Origin: Muricea muricata
Lineage: Eukaryota > Cnidaria > Anthozoa > Malacalcyonacea > Plexauridae
Assembly: GCA_963855995.1 (NCBI GenBank)
Contig: OY979717.1
Coordinates: 26,803,746-26,867,745 of the forward strand
Reading direction: 5' to 3'
Length of the DNA: 64,000 nt
Shown: positions 12,424-25,700 of the stretch, piece by piece
How the letters are laid out: each line of letters begins with the position of its first letter
How positions within the stretch are numbered: position 1 is the stretch's first letter
The notes under the pieces: generated by a model
Told to the model about the DNA's origin: nothing
The model's database searches: none
What the model saw: only the letters and a program-made list of their open reading frames with translations
Made by a program: the position numbers and the translations under genes

Positions 12424-12828
12424 TAGTTTGGTGAAAACTCTGAGGGAAAGAGTACATATGAACGCTGATCTACACTTAATATGACTAATTCAAATACGGT
12501 CCACAAAGAAGATGTACATAATTTAGCTAGGTCGCTCGTTTAGCCTTTCTATGCTTCGCGACAAAGGGAGGGTCACCACAGCAGCAAATGCCAAACACTG
12601 AAGCTCCAAATTACAGTATAACGTGGCGCTCTCTTACTGGCTTCAACCAGCTATTTTGGCGTTCTTGCTGGTCAAAAACTGACACTTACTGGTTGCGATA
12701 ATCGGAATCGTAGCGATATGCGCAATGCAACATATGCACGGAGACATAAAACTCATTCATTTGGGTGACCTTCACGACCCTTTCTTATACTTTGCTCATA
12801 TCACATAAACTAAGCTGACTCACCCAGT

Positions 12829-13085
12829 CAACTCTCCCTGAGGGAGGAAACCGGAGTGTGCCCGGGCTACGAATTTCGCTAGAGTGTTTCACATGGACTA
12901 GGTTATACTCAGCTCTTACTGATAATGAAGGTTTAAGTCGGTTGTCAACCAGGACCCCTAGAAAGACCCTTAGACGGAAACCCCTTTGTCGCAGTAAATC
13001 TATCACCAGTTTCATTAGTTTGGTGAAAACTCTGAGGGATAGAGTACATATGTACGCTGATCTACACTTAATATGACTAATTCAA
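12829..13085 (-). repeat. Deleted second copy of the DIRS RT segment
   Basis: About 12945-13085 repeats 12210-12500 almost exactly (AGACGGAAACCCCTTTGTCG onwards to CGGTCCACAAA), but about 150 bp between CCCCTAGAAA and the AGACGG word are missing. It is a tandem duplication with an internal deletion. 12829-12905 also carries a piece of the GAGGAAACCGGAG repeat seen at 14180. Confidence 0.75.
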
Positions 13086-13737
13086 ATACGGTCCACAAAC
13101 GACAAGATAGATCCAGACTATCACATCACATCGTCGACAATGAATTTGCTACGACAGCTACGAGAAAATGAAAACTCCGTTAATAGCCAATTAGGAACGG
13201 CAAACCTGAATCAGTTGATTTTTATCAATAGCGATCGCACGTTGCTGTGCAGTACTGCAATGTTGTTTGCAATGCTGAACACCGGTTTGATATTTACCTT
13301 GTAAGAACTTCTGCCGCAGTTAATGGCAATAAAGGTGCAAGTATTGAAGTATTGGATACTCTGACAATACAGCGAGTCCAAAAAGGCTACTCTTTGAAGT
13401 CAAGCGCATTGAGCGCCAGTGTTTAACCTCCATAATGAGGCAAATGACTGAATCCATCCATTTTGGGTGACTTAGCGGAGCAAGTATCTCTGCTACTGGA
13501 AAACGTTTTAAACGTTTCAAGCACTCATTACGAATTTAAGACACTCGATGAAGAAGATTTAAATTCAAACATGTAGCACTAGTACTTGACTTCAAAAGTA
13601 GCCTCTTTGAAGGGTTAGGTCTGGGGTAAAAAAAAAAAACAAACAAACTACCACTTGCAAGAAGTCAAAACAACTCTTTTGAATTGACAGTGTGATATAT
13701 ATAGTAAAGCCGACGAATTAAACATGCAAGCCAATAC

Positions 13738-14021
13738 CTTCCCGGCCAGAGTCAATCTAGCACATCTTGGATCTTCTGCAATGTAATTATTCTTCAAACA
13801 GAAGTCACTCATCGCCTCGGAAAAACTGAATGACGACAATGCATTATGTTGTAGATCTTGGCTTGTTGGAGCCGCAGGCGCTATGTAAATGTATGGCACA
13901 CCTGTACTATTATCGACAGGACCATCCGCGACTGAGATTGGAATTCCAGTGGGAATACCATTGTACTGAATGGATATTGTCGAGATGATACACCAGTCCA
14001 TATAGTGAGCAATGTAACGAG
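13738..14021 (-). CDS. CREG: CREG exon 3: CREG domain core
   Basis: 284 bases. It carries RYIAHYMDW, the DGPVDNSTG motif and DPRCARLTLAGK in the correct order and spacing. It ends in phase 0 at a GTATTG donor. Confidence 0.88.
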
Positions 14022-16022
14022 CTAAATGAAATAGACACGTAGGCAGAATGACGTTGATACATGATGGCAAGAACAAGAGACAGCATTTAGGCAGTCAATC
14101 TTTTATTTTATTTATATATTTAGTTTTGCCACAAGGGCAAGGTCACCACAACAATCACAATAAGCCAGTTACTGTAGACCTGTTTTCCCTGTGGGAGGAA
14201 ACCGAGGTACCCGGAGAAAACCCACGACTTTCTGCAGAGTTATGACTTACACTCTTTTCACACAAGAACTAAGTTCGTGTTAGTAGAGACGTTCCTACTC
14301 AGAGTCACCATGTAAATTAGGAATTTTTAACAAATTTGACAAAAATTCTCAATTTACACGGTCAAAAAAATTTGACACAGAGATTTGTAAAGGAAAACTT
14401 TTGTCGTGTACTGTAAAAGGGGCTTTATAACATCTGCTTGCGTAAAACTATACATTTTATTGAAGCACTTGTGATGAAATTTTGACAGTATCGTTGAACT
14501 GTTGATAGCGCAAGGACAATGACAATGTCAATCAAAAACAATGGCGTAGCGAGCGTTGATAACTGGAAGAGTGGATAATGCTGAATTCCTATTAAAGGAC
14601 CTAAAAATATAGCCTGAGTATCAAGTTGTGCTTATAAATAGAGCCCGACAAAAACCTTAATCTGATTGCCTTCCACCCAAAAATGAGTTCATACTGTATT
14701 CTATAATAACAATCTGATTACAGTTGAAAATATTAAAAATAATACAATCTATACAATTAGATAAGTGTAATCTATATAATTAGAACTAGCCAATGAGAAA
14801 CCAGACTAAAATGTGTTTACTCTAACAGATTAATGAATGCTCAGTCCAGATTATGGACTGAGGAAACCTGATAAATATCAGCTTTTGTGTCAGATCATAC
14901 TTTATCGTACAGTCTGATATTCAGACTATAACAAATAAATGAGAAAATATCATATAATGCTTTGGTTACGGTACTTCACTGTATGGTAGTAATGCACAAC
15001 TATACCAGTTTTTGGAAGATCATCAATAGGTGGTGGATCAAATGGAGGCTTGTCTGAACCAATTCTGTCGCGGAACACTAAACATTAATGACAATGATTT
15101 TCAGTTGTACACCTCATCTGTATGTATACTTTCATCGCAAAAATTTTGGTAGGATAGGTTCCAGAAAGGTTTTAAAGCATATAATTACTTTGTTTAAAAC
15201 AAGATTTACAAAATTTTAGAGAATTAAAATTTAGAGAGTTAACCATGGGAAAAACTATGTTCAGAACTAGACACTCTAATTTAGTGATCTGTCAACTTTG
15301 ATCAAGCCAATGTTATGACTTTCTTTATCCTTGTATGATGTTGCATAAAATATATGAAATATACACTGACACTTCATTTTATATAGGCTTTGCATAACAT
15401 CATAACTATCTGGTGAGCTGAAAATTGCTAAACCACCAGTAGCCTATATGATAACCTATGATAACCCAATGAATAATAATAACTATTTTTTCTGAAAAGA
15501 CCTCGGTTATTACAGTCCATATTTATTTAATATAATTAAGATATCATGTGACACTGCATGAATGCGGCTACACTATAATACCCGTGCTGTTTGACGATTT
15601 AACAAAAATATACAAGAAATATTAAAGTATGCTTGATAAATATTTGATTAAAGTCAAACAGTTTAACTTTGGTATGACTATTTTACATTGCAATCTGTCA
15701 ACTTTAATTATATAACTACACAAAAGTTTTGACAAAACTACACACCGGAAACTTTCTAACTGTTCGTGCGCACGAAATACTGTAGCCAGCTACTTGATCG
15801 AATTTTGTATTTACATCCAGAAACTAAATTCGACTTACTTTCTATATTGTACCACGACACGAGGGTAAATATTGCCAAAAGTAAAAATATCAAGACGAGA
15901 AAAATTGAAGTCGAGGTGTTTGTTCTCCTTACAGGTTTTCTTCTGCTTTCGTTGATGTATTCTGGCTCACAAAGCGGCAACTTGTCACCCTTCATTGTCG
16001 CGTAGTGTTTATTCAATATCAC
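13738..16022 (-). CDS. CREG: CREG-family protein, 3' end not found
   Basis: Three exons (16022-15839, 15077-15006, 14021-13738) join with matching phases (1, 1, then 0) through GTAAGT/TTTAG, GTATAG/TTTAG and a final GTATTG donor. The predicted 180 residues have a basic segment and a hydrophobic anchor (about 40-57), a proline-rich linker (PPFDPPP), then the CREG domain starting ARYIAHYMDW. Hallmarks are DGPVDNSTGVPYIY and EDPRCARLTLAGK. CREG proteins are secreted or endolysosomal glycoproteins with a flavin-reductase-like split-barrel fold, linked to growth control and lysosome biogenesis. The last ~50 residues of the family (ending in an aromatic-GG motif) were not found in the 3 kb downstream, which is occupied by DIRS debris. 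The start could be ATG 16022 or 15995. Confidence 0.85.
14098..14262 (+). repeat. Dispersed repeat with WEETEVPGENP-like phrase
   Basis: The stretch from CACAAGGGCAAGGTCACCAC to CCCACGACTTTCTGC resembles a repeat seen again, degraded, at about 12835-12905. It lies in the CREG intron and is probably SINE-like. Confidence 0.45.
15006..15077 (-). CDS. CREG: CREG exon 2: proline-rich linker
   Basis: 72 bases in phase 1 at both ends, encoding FRDRIGSDKPPFDPPPIDDL and a few more residues. Similar short proline linkers precede the CREG domain in relatives. Confidence 0.75.
15839..16022 (-). CDS. CREG: CREG exon 1: cytosolic tail and signal anchor
   Basis: 61 codons plus one base before a GTAAGT donor. 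RRKPVRR precedes the hydrophobic segment, so a type II orientation (C-terminus outside) fits the positive-inside rule. Confidence 0.7.
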
Positions 16023-16603
16023 GTTTATCGAAAGTTTTATTTTGTTGGTTATGAGCGGTTGTAGTGGTAGGTAAATCTTGTCGAAAGTAAAATGTTTTGA
16101 TTGTGTCTGCTAACTCTGCTCAAGAATGCTCAAAAGATGATTCCTTAATAAAGGGTCTGTATTTCCTTAAACGCTCACAAAACATTATATATACAGATTA
16201 CAGGTTCCCAAAAAAGCACAGTCCTACTTCTAAGCTTGATTGCTAAATGAAAACTTGATCATATAAAATGACTATTATTTTGTACTTATAAAGCTTGTTC
16301 ATAATCATATCCATATGACTTTTAAACAGATCTAGAAATAAATTCCTTCAGGATATAAATAGAAGAAAAAATCGCGCCAAAAAATTCTGGCCAAACTTTT
16401 CGTTTAGTCTGACACTGCTTGTGGTAAAACTGGTCGTATTCTGGGAATATTCACGTTATCTGTTTCAATTTCAGTTTAAAATCAGAGCAATATCGTTTTT
16501 TATCTGAATTTTTGAATATCCGAGTATTTCAGATGATGAGTTTATCTTCCGACTGGGCGCTTGTCAAGTAATCGAGAGAATAGTTGCATCGTGAGATCAA
16601 ATC
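16023..16603. promoter_or_regulatory. Shared upstream region of two divergent genes
   Basis: 581 bp separate the start codon of CREG (minus) from that of the zinc-finger gene (plus), so this interval must hold both 5' UTRs and promoters. TATAAATA at 16354-16361 on the plus strand is a TATA-like candidate. No other element can be assigned by eye. Confidence 0.4.
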
Positions 16604-16783
16604 ATGGACGAGCAAACGTACCAGGAAACATATGCTGTATCTTCGGCCATATCAAGCGATGCTGTGAACGATGATCCCGCTAACTCCAATGCAAATGCTC
16701 AGACAAGTCTATTTAGTTTACCAGCAACAGAAGAAGAATTGAGATATTGTAATCATTGTGGATTTCAAGCAGGAGATTGGCAA
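16604..16783 (+). CDS. Zinc-finger gene exon 1 (finger 1 cysteines)
   Basis: 60 codons in phase 0, ending ...AGDWQ before GTACGA. A Ser/Asn/Ala-rich, low-complexity acidic N-terminus leads to YCNHC, the cysteine half of finger 1. Confidence 0.78.
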
Positions 16784-19700
16784 GTACGAACCTGTATACT
16801 TAAATACTAGAAATACATTCATGTACATCTCTCGCCATTGATCATATTTTAAGTTCTTGTTGTAAGTGGATGTATTCTCTTTTCTAATTGTGCATTTTAT
16901 TAGTTATAGACATTTCCACAACCTGTGTGGATTAATTAAAGTTACTGCCTTCCTCCTTCCAATATGGTGACATATTATACAAATAATGAATGTTTATGAG
17001 TGCAATAGTAAGAATGTTTTCATGAGGTGATAGCCGAGTTTCACCATAGAACATTTCATCTTTCACCGAATGAAAATATTCTTACTAATGCACGAATAAA
17101 AGCATTCATTATTTGTTTTATATAATACCAAAATAGGCTATTGCTTTTCAAATAAAAACAATTTATTAGTGCTTGCATTAAATCACATTTACCTAACGTC
17201 AAGAATCGGGTGTAAATAAACTGCGATCACCGTCCGAGAAATGTTTTGACGGATGGGATTTATTGAAAACAGAAAGAGTGCAATAGTAAAAAACGCATAG
17301 TTCTTTTGCACTCTGGAGAGTGCAATAGTATTTTCCTATTGCACTCTTGGGAAATAGAACTTTCTATTCGACATCACGTGACCAAAATCAGCCAATTACA
17401 CGATCTGAATTTAACAAGGTATTATATAAATTCAAACAACAAAATTTTACATTTGAAAAAGTATCAATGTTTTCAATGGTTTGCCGCGGGAAGAAATGAT
17501 GTGTGTTAGCCTGATAACTCCTCTCTAGGGATAAGCAATTGACTGTTATATAATTTGATACTTTCACACTGGACCTAGTCTCTCCACTCAGCTCCATGTC
17601 CTCAAATATTATTAAATTACTAGTAGGTATACAAAACATGCTTTTATTGTTTCTGTAAAGAATTCTATAGGTAATGTTTATCAGATGGGTTTGTGCATCG
17701 ATTTGTAGGAAATCTCTGAAGAGTGCCCTGGGAATTTCCTAAGTTCTTATTAATTGAAGATGAGAATGTTTTGCAAAGCTAAGTTCAAAGTAGCCTGTTA
17801 TTCCGGTATTGGCATTTATATATCGAAAAAGTTATACTGATATTGTTGTTATACAGACTTTTGGCCTTGTTAATAAGGGGTCGTCGACAAATATATTTCG
17901 TCCACCAATTGAGAACTTGTTCCGCGAGGGGAGGGAGGGAGTTGGCCTTTGAATTCGCGTTGAAAAACAGAATAAGGACGAAAAACGGGAATTAGTCTTC
18001 AAAAAAACATCGATATTATAAAATCCAATAGATTGTTAGTATGATAGTGTCCTTGAAGCAAAGCACTGAAAGTATCTACAACAACCATAACACTCCGCGC
18101 CTGTCCATGCCAGAGTACATTGCGTGCATGCGTTAGCTGCTTGCTCCTTTTTACTATTTTTCTACTCTTGCATTTTAAACCTTCATAAAAAGTCTTTTAA
18201 AGTTTTTTTTTAATTGTAACGCTCTTATACGAACGTACCGTACTAAAAAAGGGATGCGTATCGTAAAGTACAACAGCTCCCTGGGCATGGAGTCAAGTCT
18301 GTCAATTCTAACTAATTATTCCTACCGCTGCCTGTATTTGATTGCGGTCATTTGTTTACATTTGCAGCTAAGAGCATGACTGCACTTACGAATTGCGCGG
18401 ATTTTATGTTCAAATTCGTCGCTTTTAGTCAAGAAATTTATGACTTTTATTGATAAAAGGTACTTTCTATTTCTTAATTTGATAAAACTAAATATTTTAC
18501 ATTTGAATATACAAAAAATACAATGCTGTAGCAACTGTATTCGAAAGGTCTCTACACTCAATATCGTATATTTGTTGTCAACATGGCATTTTTAATACAC
18601 AATTAACACTTTCATATGTTGGTCCGCGATGAGGGGGGGGAGGGGGTTGACAACTTCGCGGAACAAGTCCGTGATTGGTGGACGGAATTTATTTGTCGAC
18701 GACCCCTAAAAAGGAAAGAGAACTGATCAATCTACAATGATTTAGTCATATTTTGAACTATACCGGTACCTGCCCTCGCACCCTGATAAAGCAAAATAGA
18801 TCATATGATAGAAGTGTCGTTATATTTGAAAGTCCATACCAATATACTGATATTGAGTTCAATCCCGATCTTTTTGAAATATCAGTATGCCGACCAACAC
18901 TAGTGAACGCTAGCCTAGCTCAGCAAATACTGTTTAAGAGTTTTAGACTCTCAAATGGAATATCCTCACTGTGTGATATATCTCTTCTATGAAATGTGTA
19001 ATATACCATACTGGCACCATTCAACTAAAAGTTATTTTTAGTTCATTGACTGGTACTTATATATTTTATCATGCCATATCATCTGTCCAGAATCCCATAT
19101 AGTTATAAGCATCTATGGAGCATCTACTGCATAATAATCTTCTTCATTATCCAGACTACTGTAGTTTAGTCTGTCCGGGCTAGGAACATTTCACACAGTC
19201 AGAGAAAAATCCAGCATGATCTTGTGGGGGTGGGGGAGTGCTCCTGGCCAACCCTGGTACTCAGTATTGTATTCTGGATTGCTGTCAGCCGTATTTGACA
19301 ATTGTAGTAATTTAATCATATTATAACAGTAATAACTTTATGCTGCTGAAATTACTGTATCTTACATTGTTCACTGTGTACCACCCACCACCCCCCAAGG
19401 GAATACATCCCTGAACATGATCATTTTTTAATACCGGTATTGTCATTTTGTTTTGTTTTAATTGAATATACCTGAATACAGTGTCATGGACCAACTTGAA
19501 AATTATGCTGGACATTTGTTTGTCTCAAAAACTTCAATGCTCAAAATCAGATTTTCTTGTGTTGATGAGTGATCCTTGCAAATGGTGATCTAAACACGGA
19601 TAAGTTACATAATTATTTAACAAACAGATAAAATTTTGCAGTTGTCTGTTATTGTTATTGCCATTGTATAGATTATTATTACAAGTTAGAAGCTCGCATA

Positions 19701-22700
19701 AACTCGAATTTGAGTCAAAAAGCACCTATTTTGTGCTGACAGTCTACACTATGAAATTGGGAGGTTTTGTTTGCACGCATACACTAAATCAGGTTGCCAA
19801 GGGTGCCCGCTATAACCAGAGCTGACTATACTAAATAAAATAGATAAAAAAAAAACTGGCAGCATTTCTTTTTTCATGGAACATACTTTATTTATTCTTG
19901 CCATAGAACGTTTTTAAACATTATTCTCACATTCATATTCAATAGTACAAACTAAATTGTCATGTGAATTACATCAATCTATATTTACAAAATAACTACA
20001 TTACATCAATCTATATTTACAAAATAACTACATGTGAATTACATCAATCTATATTTCCAAGGTAACTAGGCTTCACTTTAACAAAGCTTGATCGTTAGTT
20101 AATTCTGGAAAGATGATACAAACAGCTCGTTTTTGAATTATTTCGAGGTCACGTGCGTGATCCTTTGTCAGCTTGCCATGCCATACCTGAGCGCAATATT
20201 CAAGTATCGAATATCTAACTTCACTAGATAACCTACATTTCCATAATCCAAATAATTCATAAGCTGTGACCCTTTCGAGTTGTTGACCATCAATTACTAT
20301 TGGCGGAATGATAGTTTTAATTATTCCTGCAGAAGTCAGTTATCAACTCTTTACATTTTTTGAGGTTCAGTTCCGTTTTTTCCTCATCTGCGAACTTTTT
20401 AACTTTATTAACCTTACTGGGTAACCCCACAATTTCTGTACCCGAATTGTGAGCTGTAACATCAAGTACTACAAACATTGTTGTATCATCCATAAACATC
20501 ATTGTTTCATCTTCACTTACAACGTGACCTTCATTACTAGATGCCATGCCGGTGGAGATTTATCTCTTATCACCAAGGTCAATTGATTTATCTTGATTAT
20601 GAACGTAATTGGTCCAACTTTACTCCGCTGTGGGACTCCTTAATGAACATATTGATATCCCGATTCGTCTGCAATAGGATCTATTTTTTACATACGTCGC
20701 AAACCAAATGGTTAAACAATTGATTAAATAATCAATGATTGCCTTATACCGATCGTTCTCATAATCTCGAGTAAAATATTCTGATCAATTAGATCAAAAG
20801 CTTCCCTAAAGTCTAGAAACATAACTCTTATCACTCTTTGGGGTATGTCCATAGCTTAAATATATATAAATATATAATAAACTTTATTGGAGAATTAAAC
20901 CCAAACGGCACGAGTGCAAACGGGACTCGAAGTCCCATGCGAGGCACTCTACCTTTTTACACACAATATGTAAATTACTTCTACTAAATAGATTATACAT
21001 GCAGCAGTTAATATCAACACATGCCAATTGCTTGGAGCTCAGACAATACACCACTTGCTCTTTACACCACTTATGAACTATGTACAATAGAGCAAGCACT
21101 GTTGACGAACCATGAATACCACCATACTGAGAATCCAAGATTTTGCCTTGAATATCTTCATTGATCCATTTAACGGCAAACGATTCCTGAATTTTGGATA
21201 AAACACTTGTAAGTGCAGTTGGTATAGTATTTTTACCGCAGTACGTGGTACGACTTTCGGGATTGCCGCTACGCTATAATGCTTCCAGATCTCTGGAAAA
21301 TATTTATATTGGAATGATTCGTTATAATTTTCCGCTAATGGAGCTGCAAAAGTGTTTGCAAACATTTTCAAGATTTTCGTCAAAGAATCATTTGGACCCG
21401 GTGATTTATTAAATATTCAATTTCGTCAATTCAATCCGAACATCTTCAATTCTGAGGGATGGGAGGTTTTCTAGACATTGTAAGTGAAACCACTCACTTT
21501 TTATCGGCGGGAAATCCTTATTCAAACTTACAAAAGCTGATTGTTTGTCATCCAAAGCAAGCCATGTCTCTGGGTCCAATAATGACACTACGTCTTTTTA
21601 CTTAGCAGTAATTTTCTTAATTTGTTTCCACCACGACTTTGGGCATGCACTATGCTTTGGTCGAAATTTTTCGTCATAAAAGGCCAACTTAGCTTCCTTT
21701 ATGTCTATCGAGACTTGATTTCGTAGTGGTAATTCGCTTTTACCACTTTTATAAGCTTTATATCTTTTAGCAATCAGCGCTTTTATCTGTAATGAATAAT
21801 TTATCGTTACTATGTCTTCTTATGGTCTTCCCAGGAAAAAAAACTGATTAATCATTGAATTAGTTCATTCAAGGAAGGTCTGAACTTTCTTATCAACTCC
21901 TTCCTCACCAATCAATTCCAATCAAAGTTTTCTAGAAAAAACCCAAAACGATTAGTTTTCTTGATCTCTCTTACCTTTACTTTAGCTGTTTTACCTGGTA
22001 GCATTTGTACCTGGACTTGTCGTTTTAGACTTCCAGATTACTATGTTGTGGTCCGGCAAATAGTTGGCTCCTTTACAATTTGCTTAAGATAACGATTAAT
22101 CTTTAACCGTCTACTTTGACACCTCGTACTCATTGGATTAAAGTCTCCTGCAATGATGAAGGCAGAATTTGAGATTTCTAAACATTATTTGTCGTAACAC
22201 TGATATGAATAGTCGTAAAAGTGATCCATTTCACTTTGGCCGGGAGGTAAATACACAACAGACAGAAATCCGAGAAATATCTCTTGGCAGCCATTTCGAT
22301 CGAACACTTACCCATTATTCTAAATTATTAATTATAACATAAAATATTATTTTAATTTTTTACAAATTTATTCAGCGCTAGAACTATAATCAACAACAAT
22401 ACTATTTTTAAAAGCATATTATACAAAAATGTCCTAAGATTTATCTTGAATGAGTTCAATGAAAGTGAAAATTGAATCTCTGAAGGCATCAAGTTCCGAA
22501 GAGCCGGTCCAGCTTTCATGAAAGCAGATCACAAACCGACCTTCGACGGATGGTTGGTACATGGATCAGGCTCCATTCATCTGATCTCAAAGAATAATCA
22601 TTACTTTGTTTGTAACTCAACATGTCACAAATACAATTAGGCGCGAAGCCATACAGAGCTTTATAAACCACTAGTAAAACGCTAGATAACACACGATATC

Positions 22701-25700
22701 TAACCGGTAACCAGTGCAGGCTCATTAATGTCGGTGTGACATGGTCAAATTTAGGTCAAATTTATACCAAATACACAAGCAGCCGGATCTACAACACGCT
22801 GCAATCTTATCCTGTTAATATTTTGGAATTCTATACGTTATCTTTGGTACACATCTAACACATTACGTAGCTATTGTTTGGCGTAAGCGTGGTAAAGCCT
22901 TGTGTCTGTGTTAATATAAAGATTCTTGTTTTGTGTTCTTGAACCAGCGTGTAAATATGAAGAGAAATTCGAGATAAATTCTACATTACATTACATTACA
23001 TTACACAGCTGTTACAAAAATTAAAACTTTACTTGTTAATTTTGAGAGGAAATTCAGTAAAAATATTTTGTTCTTGGGTATTTGTGGGTATTTATGAAGT
23101 GAATTAATCATTCACATTTCAATGTTATATTAAAAATATTTTTCTATGATTAGAAGGAATTTTATCATGTCTGCATCTTCATTAAGACTTACTTGTTTCT
23201 GTACGGTCCGAATGAGTGATTCGTCGTTAACACCCGAACTTTACTTACTCCACTCCTGTTGTGTAGCGACATGTGTTAATTCATCAGAGCATTCACTGGA
23301 TTATACTGTATGTAATGCTCTAATATGTTGAATTGTTTCATTTTAGTCATATTCAACGCACGTCTTCACGGAGAATCATCTGAAAAATATCGCAAAAGCT
23401 TATAACATTCGTTTATCCCTCGACTCAGTATCGAACGTGTTCAGATGTGATGTAAGTATCTAAAACTAAAAGGATACATTGCTATCTAAAATACATCGCG
23501 TTTGATGTAATTAGCCGCGTTTTATTGCAATAATAACCTCCGACTATGGTTCAGTTTAGTACTGTAAAGCGGTATAAGAAACTGGCAATCGCACTTTGGA
23601 GTACTCTATAGGGCGCTCAATATTTAACATGCAGAAATAATATTTATATTCTTTGAACAACTACAGCACATTAACCTGTTTTGAAAATTACGCGATAAAG
23701 CCGGAAAAATTACATTATCATTCTGTTTATGTGCAGGTTCTCGTACGAGGTTGAGTAAAATATTGTGATTTGTCGCTGGCTCGCAGATTAATTATTCATT
23801 GTAATTATGCAGATTAATCATGTACTTTTCGCCATCGGCAAATCACGATATTTTGCTCAACCTCGTCCAATAAGTGGTTGCTAATGTCACTTTAATGCCA
23901 TGGCGAACTGCTATACAACAACGTAAACAAATATATAAATTAAGTCGTGTTTTTGTAATAATTATCACCAAAACGTCTTGAAAATCATTCAAAATATTTC
24001 TTTATGAGGCAGACAAAACGTATACATGCATTGATGATGAGCCACAAAATTTGTAACATTGAACAATTTGAACTTCGTCATTGTGTAATGTAAAACTGAC
24101 ATTCAGTGTGTTTACTGTAATTCGACATGATCGCGTGATTTTGAAAACTGATGTGAAATGTTTCAGCCTTGAAAAAACACAAATGTATATTACGGGTACC
24201 AAAGCGTATTTTGATAAAATACTATACAACGGAAACTCCGAAAATTGACAACATGATAAACTTTTATTTCAACGTTTCGACTATTTTTAGTGATCATCAG
24301 GAATGAGATAATGATCTTCTTACATCCTACAGGCTCCTTCGTTTCACTTAAAGGTCCCACACCTAAACAATATAAAAGCTCCATTGTTTATGAATTTAAA
24401 CGTCCAGGATGCAACCCGAACTACATTGGAAAAACCGACCGTTGCTTATACACAAGAATTAAAGAACACCCCTCCCGAAACACTTCTGAAATATATAATC
24501 ACATAAGCAATGAATTTAACTATATCAAAAACATTCTGCAAATAAGACCTTATGATGATACTAGCATTAATTATTCACTATCAGATCTAATCTTCACAAC
24601 ACTAAAATTGTAGGTAAATCTAGACATTGGTCATTGCTATTATGTTTAGGATCAATAGCAATTAACAGACACAAGCCTACTTTGAATCATGGGACAAAGG
24701 CCCCAAAAGAACTAGAGCTGTGGAAAGTCTGGTTTATTCACTTCCGGCTCCGGCAAAAAAAACTCCGGCTCCGGCAAAAAAACTCCGGCTTCGGCAGAAA
24801 ATTTTAAGCTTGTGTGCAAATTTGTCAAAATTGGAAATTTTTACCGTTTAAAGTGGAAACACCATCTTTGTTTTTTGTTTGACACTTCGCATTCTTTGCA
24901 TTCACATTTTTGTAATATGCATGATGCACGGTATTGTATTTGCAAAACGAGACGCATTTTCTCTTCTGGAAAAACATACAGTTAATAGCAATGTTTCAGT
25001 TATTCTTAAAAACACATATTCGACCTGTCATGTTGACAATTGTAAGCATAGCGTAGCAGCGTTTGATGAAATTTTCAGATAAAATTTTCACGCACTTTAC
25101 CGTCTTGCGGACGTCACAGTAACAAAAATGACATAAAATACCATAATTATAATTTCTATGTTTGTGGCAAGCCGTATTAGGCTGTATTTACTTTTTCGTC
25201 GATGAAGTTAGTTTTTTTGTTGGTCTATGATAGAAGTTTGCAGCACAAATAACTGCTGCCGGAGTTTTGCCGGAGGTGAACGAACTCCGGCTCCGGCAAA
25301 ATAGGGCAAAACTCCGGCTCCAGCCCTCCGGCTCCGATGCACAGCACTAAAAAGAACTTTTAATATTTAACTAGTATATCGTGTTTCTTCACTGTATTTC
25401 TATATTATGTAGTATGTAATTAGATCATTATTTCATTCCTGATGATGGCTAAAGAATAGCCGAAACGTAGAAATAAAAGTTTATCATGTTGTCATTTTTC
25501 GGAGTTTCCGTTGTATTGTATTTTAACAAATGTATATGTTGACTACACTTAAGACCTAAGTTAAGTCGTTTGACTAATCCACCGTTTAAGGTAAACGGGC
25601 TTCGAACAACCGTTCCTGGGAGTACTGTCGAAATTTCTGTAGATAATTCAAGGGGCTTGATTTGCAGCATTCCTATCTAACATTCAACAGGAGGAATAGC

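Larger units (their letters stand above)
10883..12460 (-). mobile_element. Truncated DIRS-type retrotransposon
   Basis: Reading on the minus strand, 12423-12136 encodes a reverse-transcriptase piece with a CLDDML box and an EFLGVLVD motif. 12120-11580 gives frame-broken pieces resembling the following RNase H region (INCLELLAG and LVKLLMDNA-like words). 11398-10883 encodes the N-terminal SAM-like domain of a tyrosine recombinase (WISWCDSREFNPVSATLG, then an RTLNVYGSSLS-type stretch). RT-RNase H-tyrosine recombinase order is the DIRS signature. The catalytic recombinase domain is missing, the element is broken by stops, and it ends beside the 3' end of the membrane-protein gene. Confidence 0.8.
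24208..25527 (+). mobile_element. Penelope-like element with GIY-YIG and hammerhead-bearing arms
   Basis: Left arm 24208-24310 is the reverse complement of right arm 25428-25527 (GTTTATCATGTTGTC, TTTCGGAGTTTCCGTTGTAT). Each arm contains a hammerhead-type core: CTGATGA, stem, CGAAACGT. Between them lies the C-terminal GIY-YIG endonuclease of a PLE, interrupted by a hAT-like insertion at 24713-25349. RT sequence is absent, so this is a 5'-truncated copy with the partial inverted-arm arrangement usual for PLEs. Confidence 0.8.
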
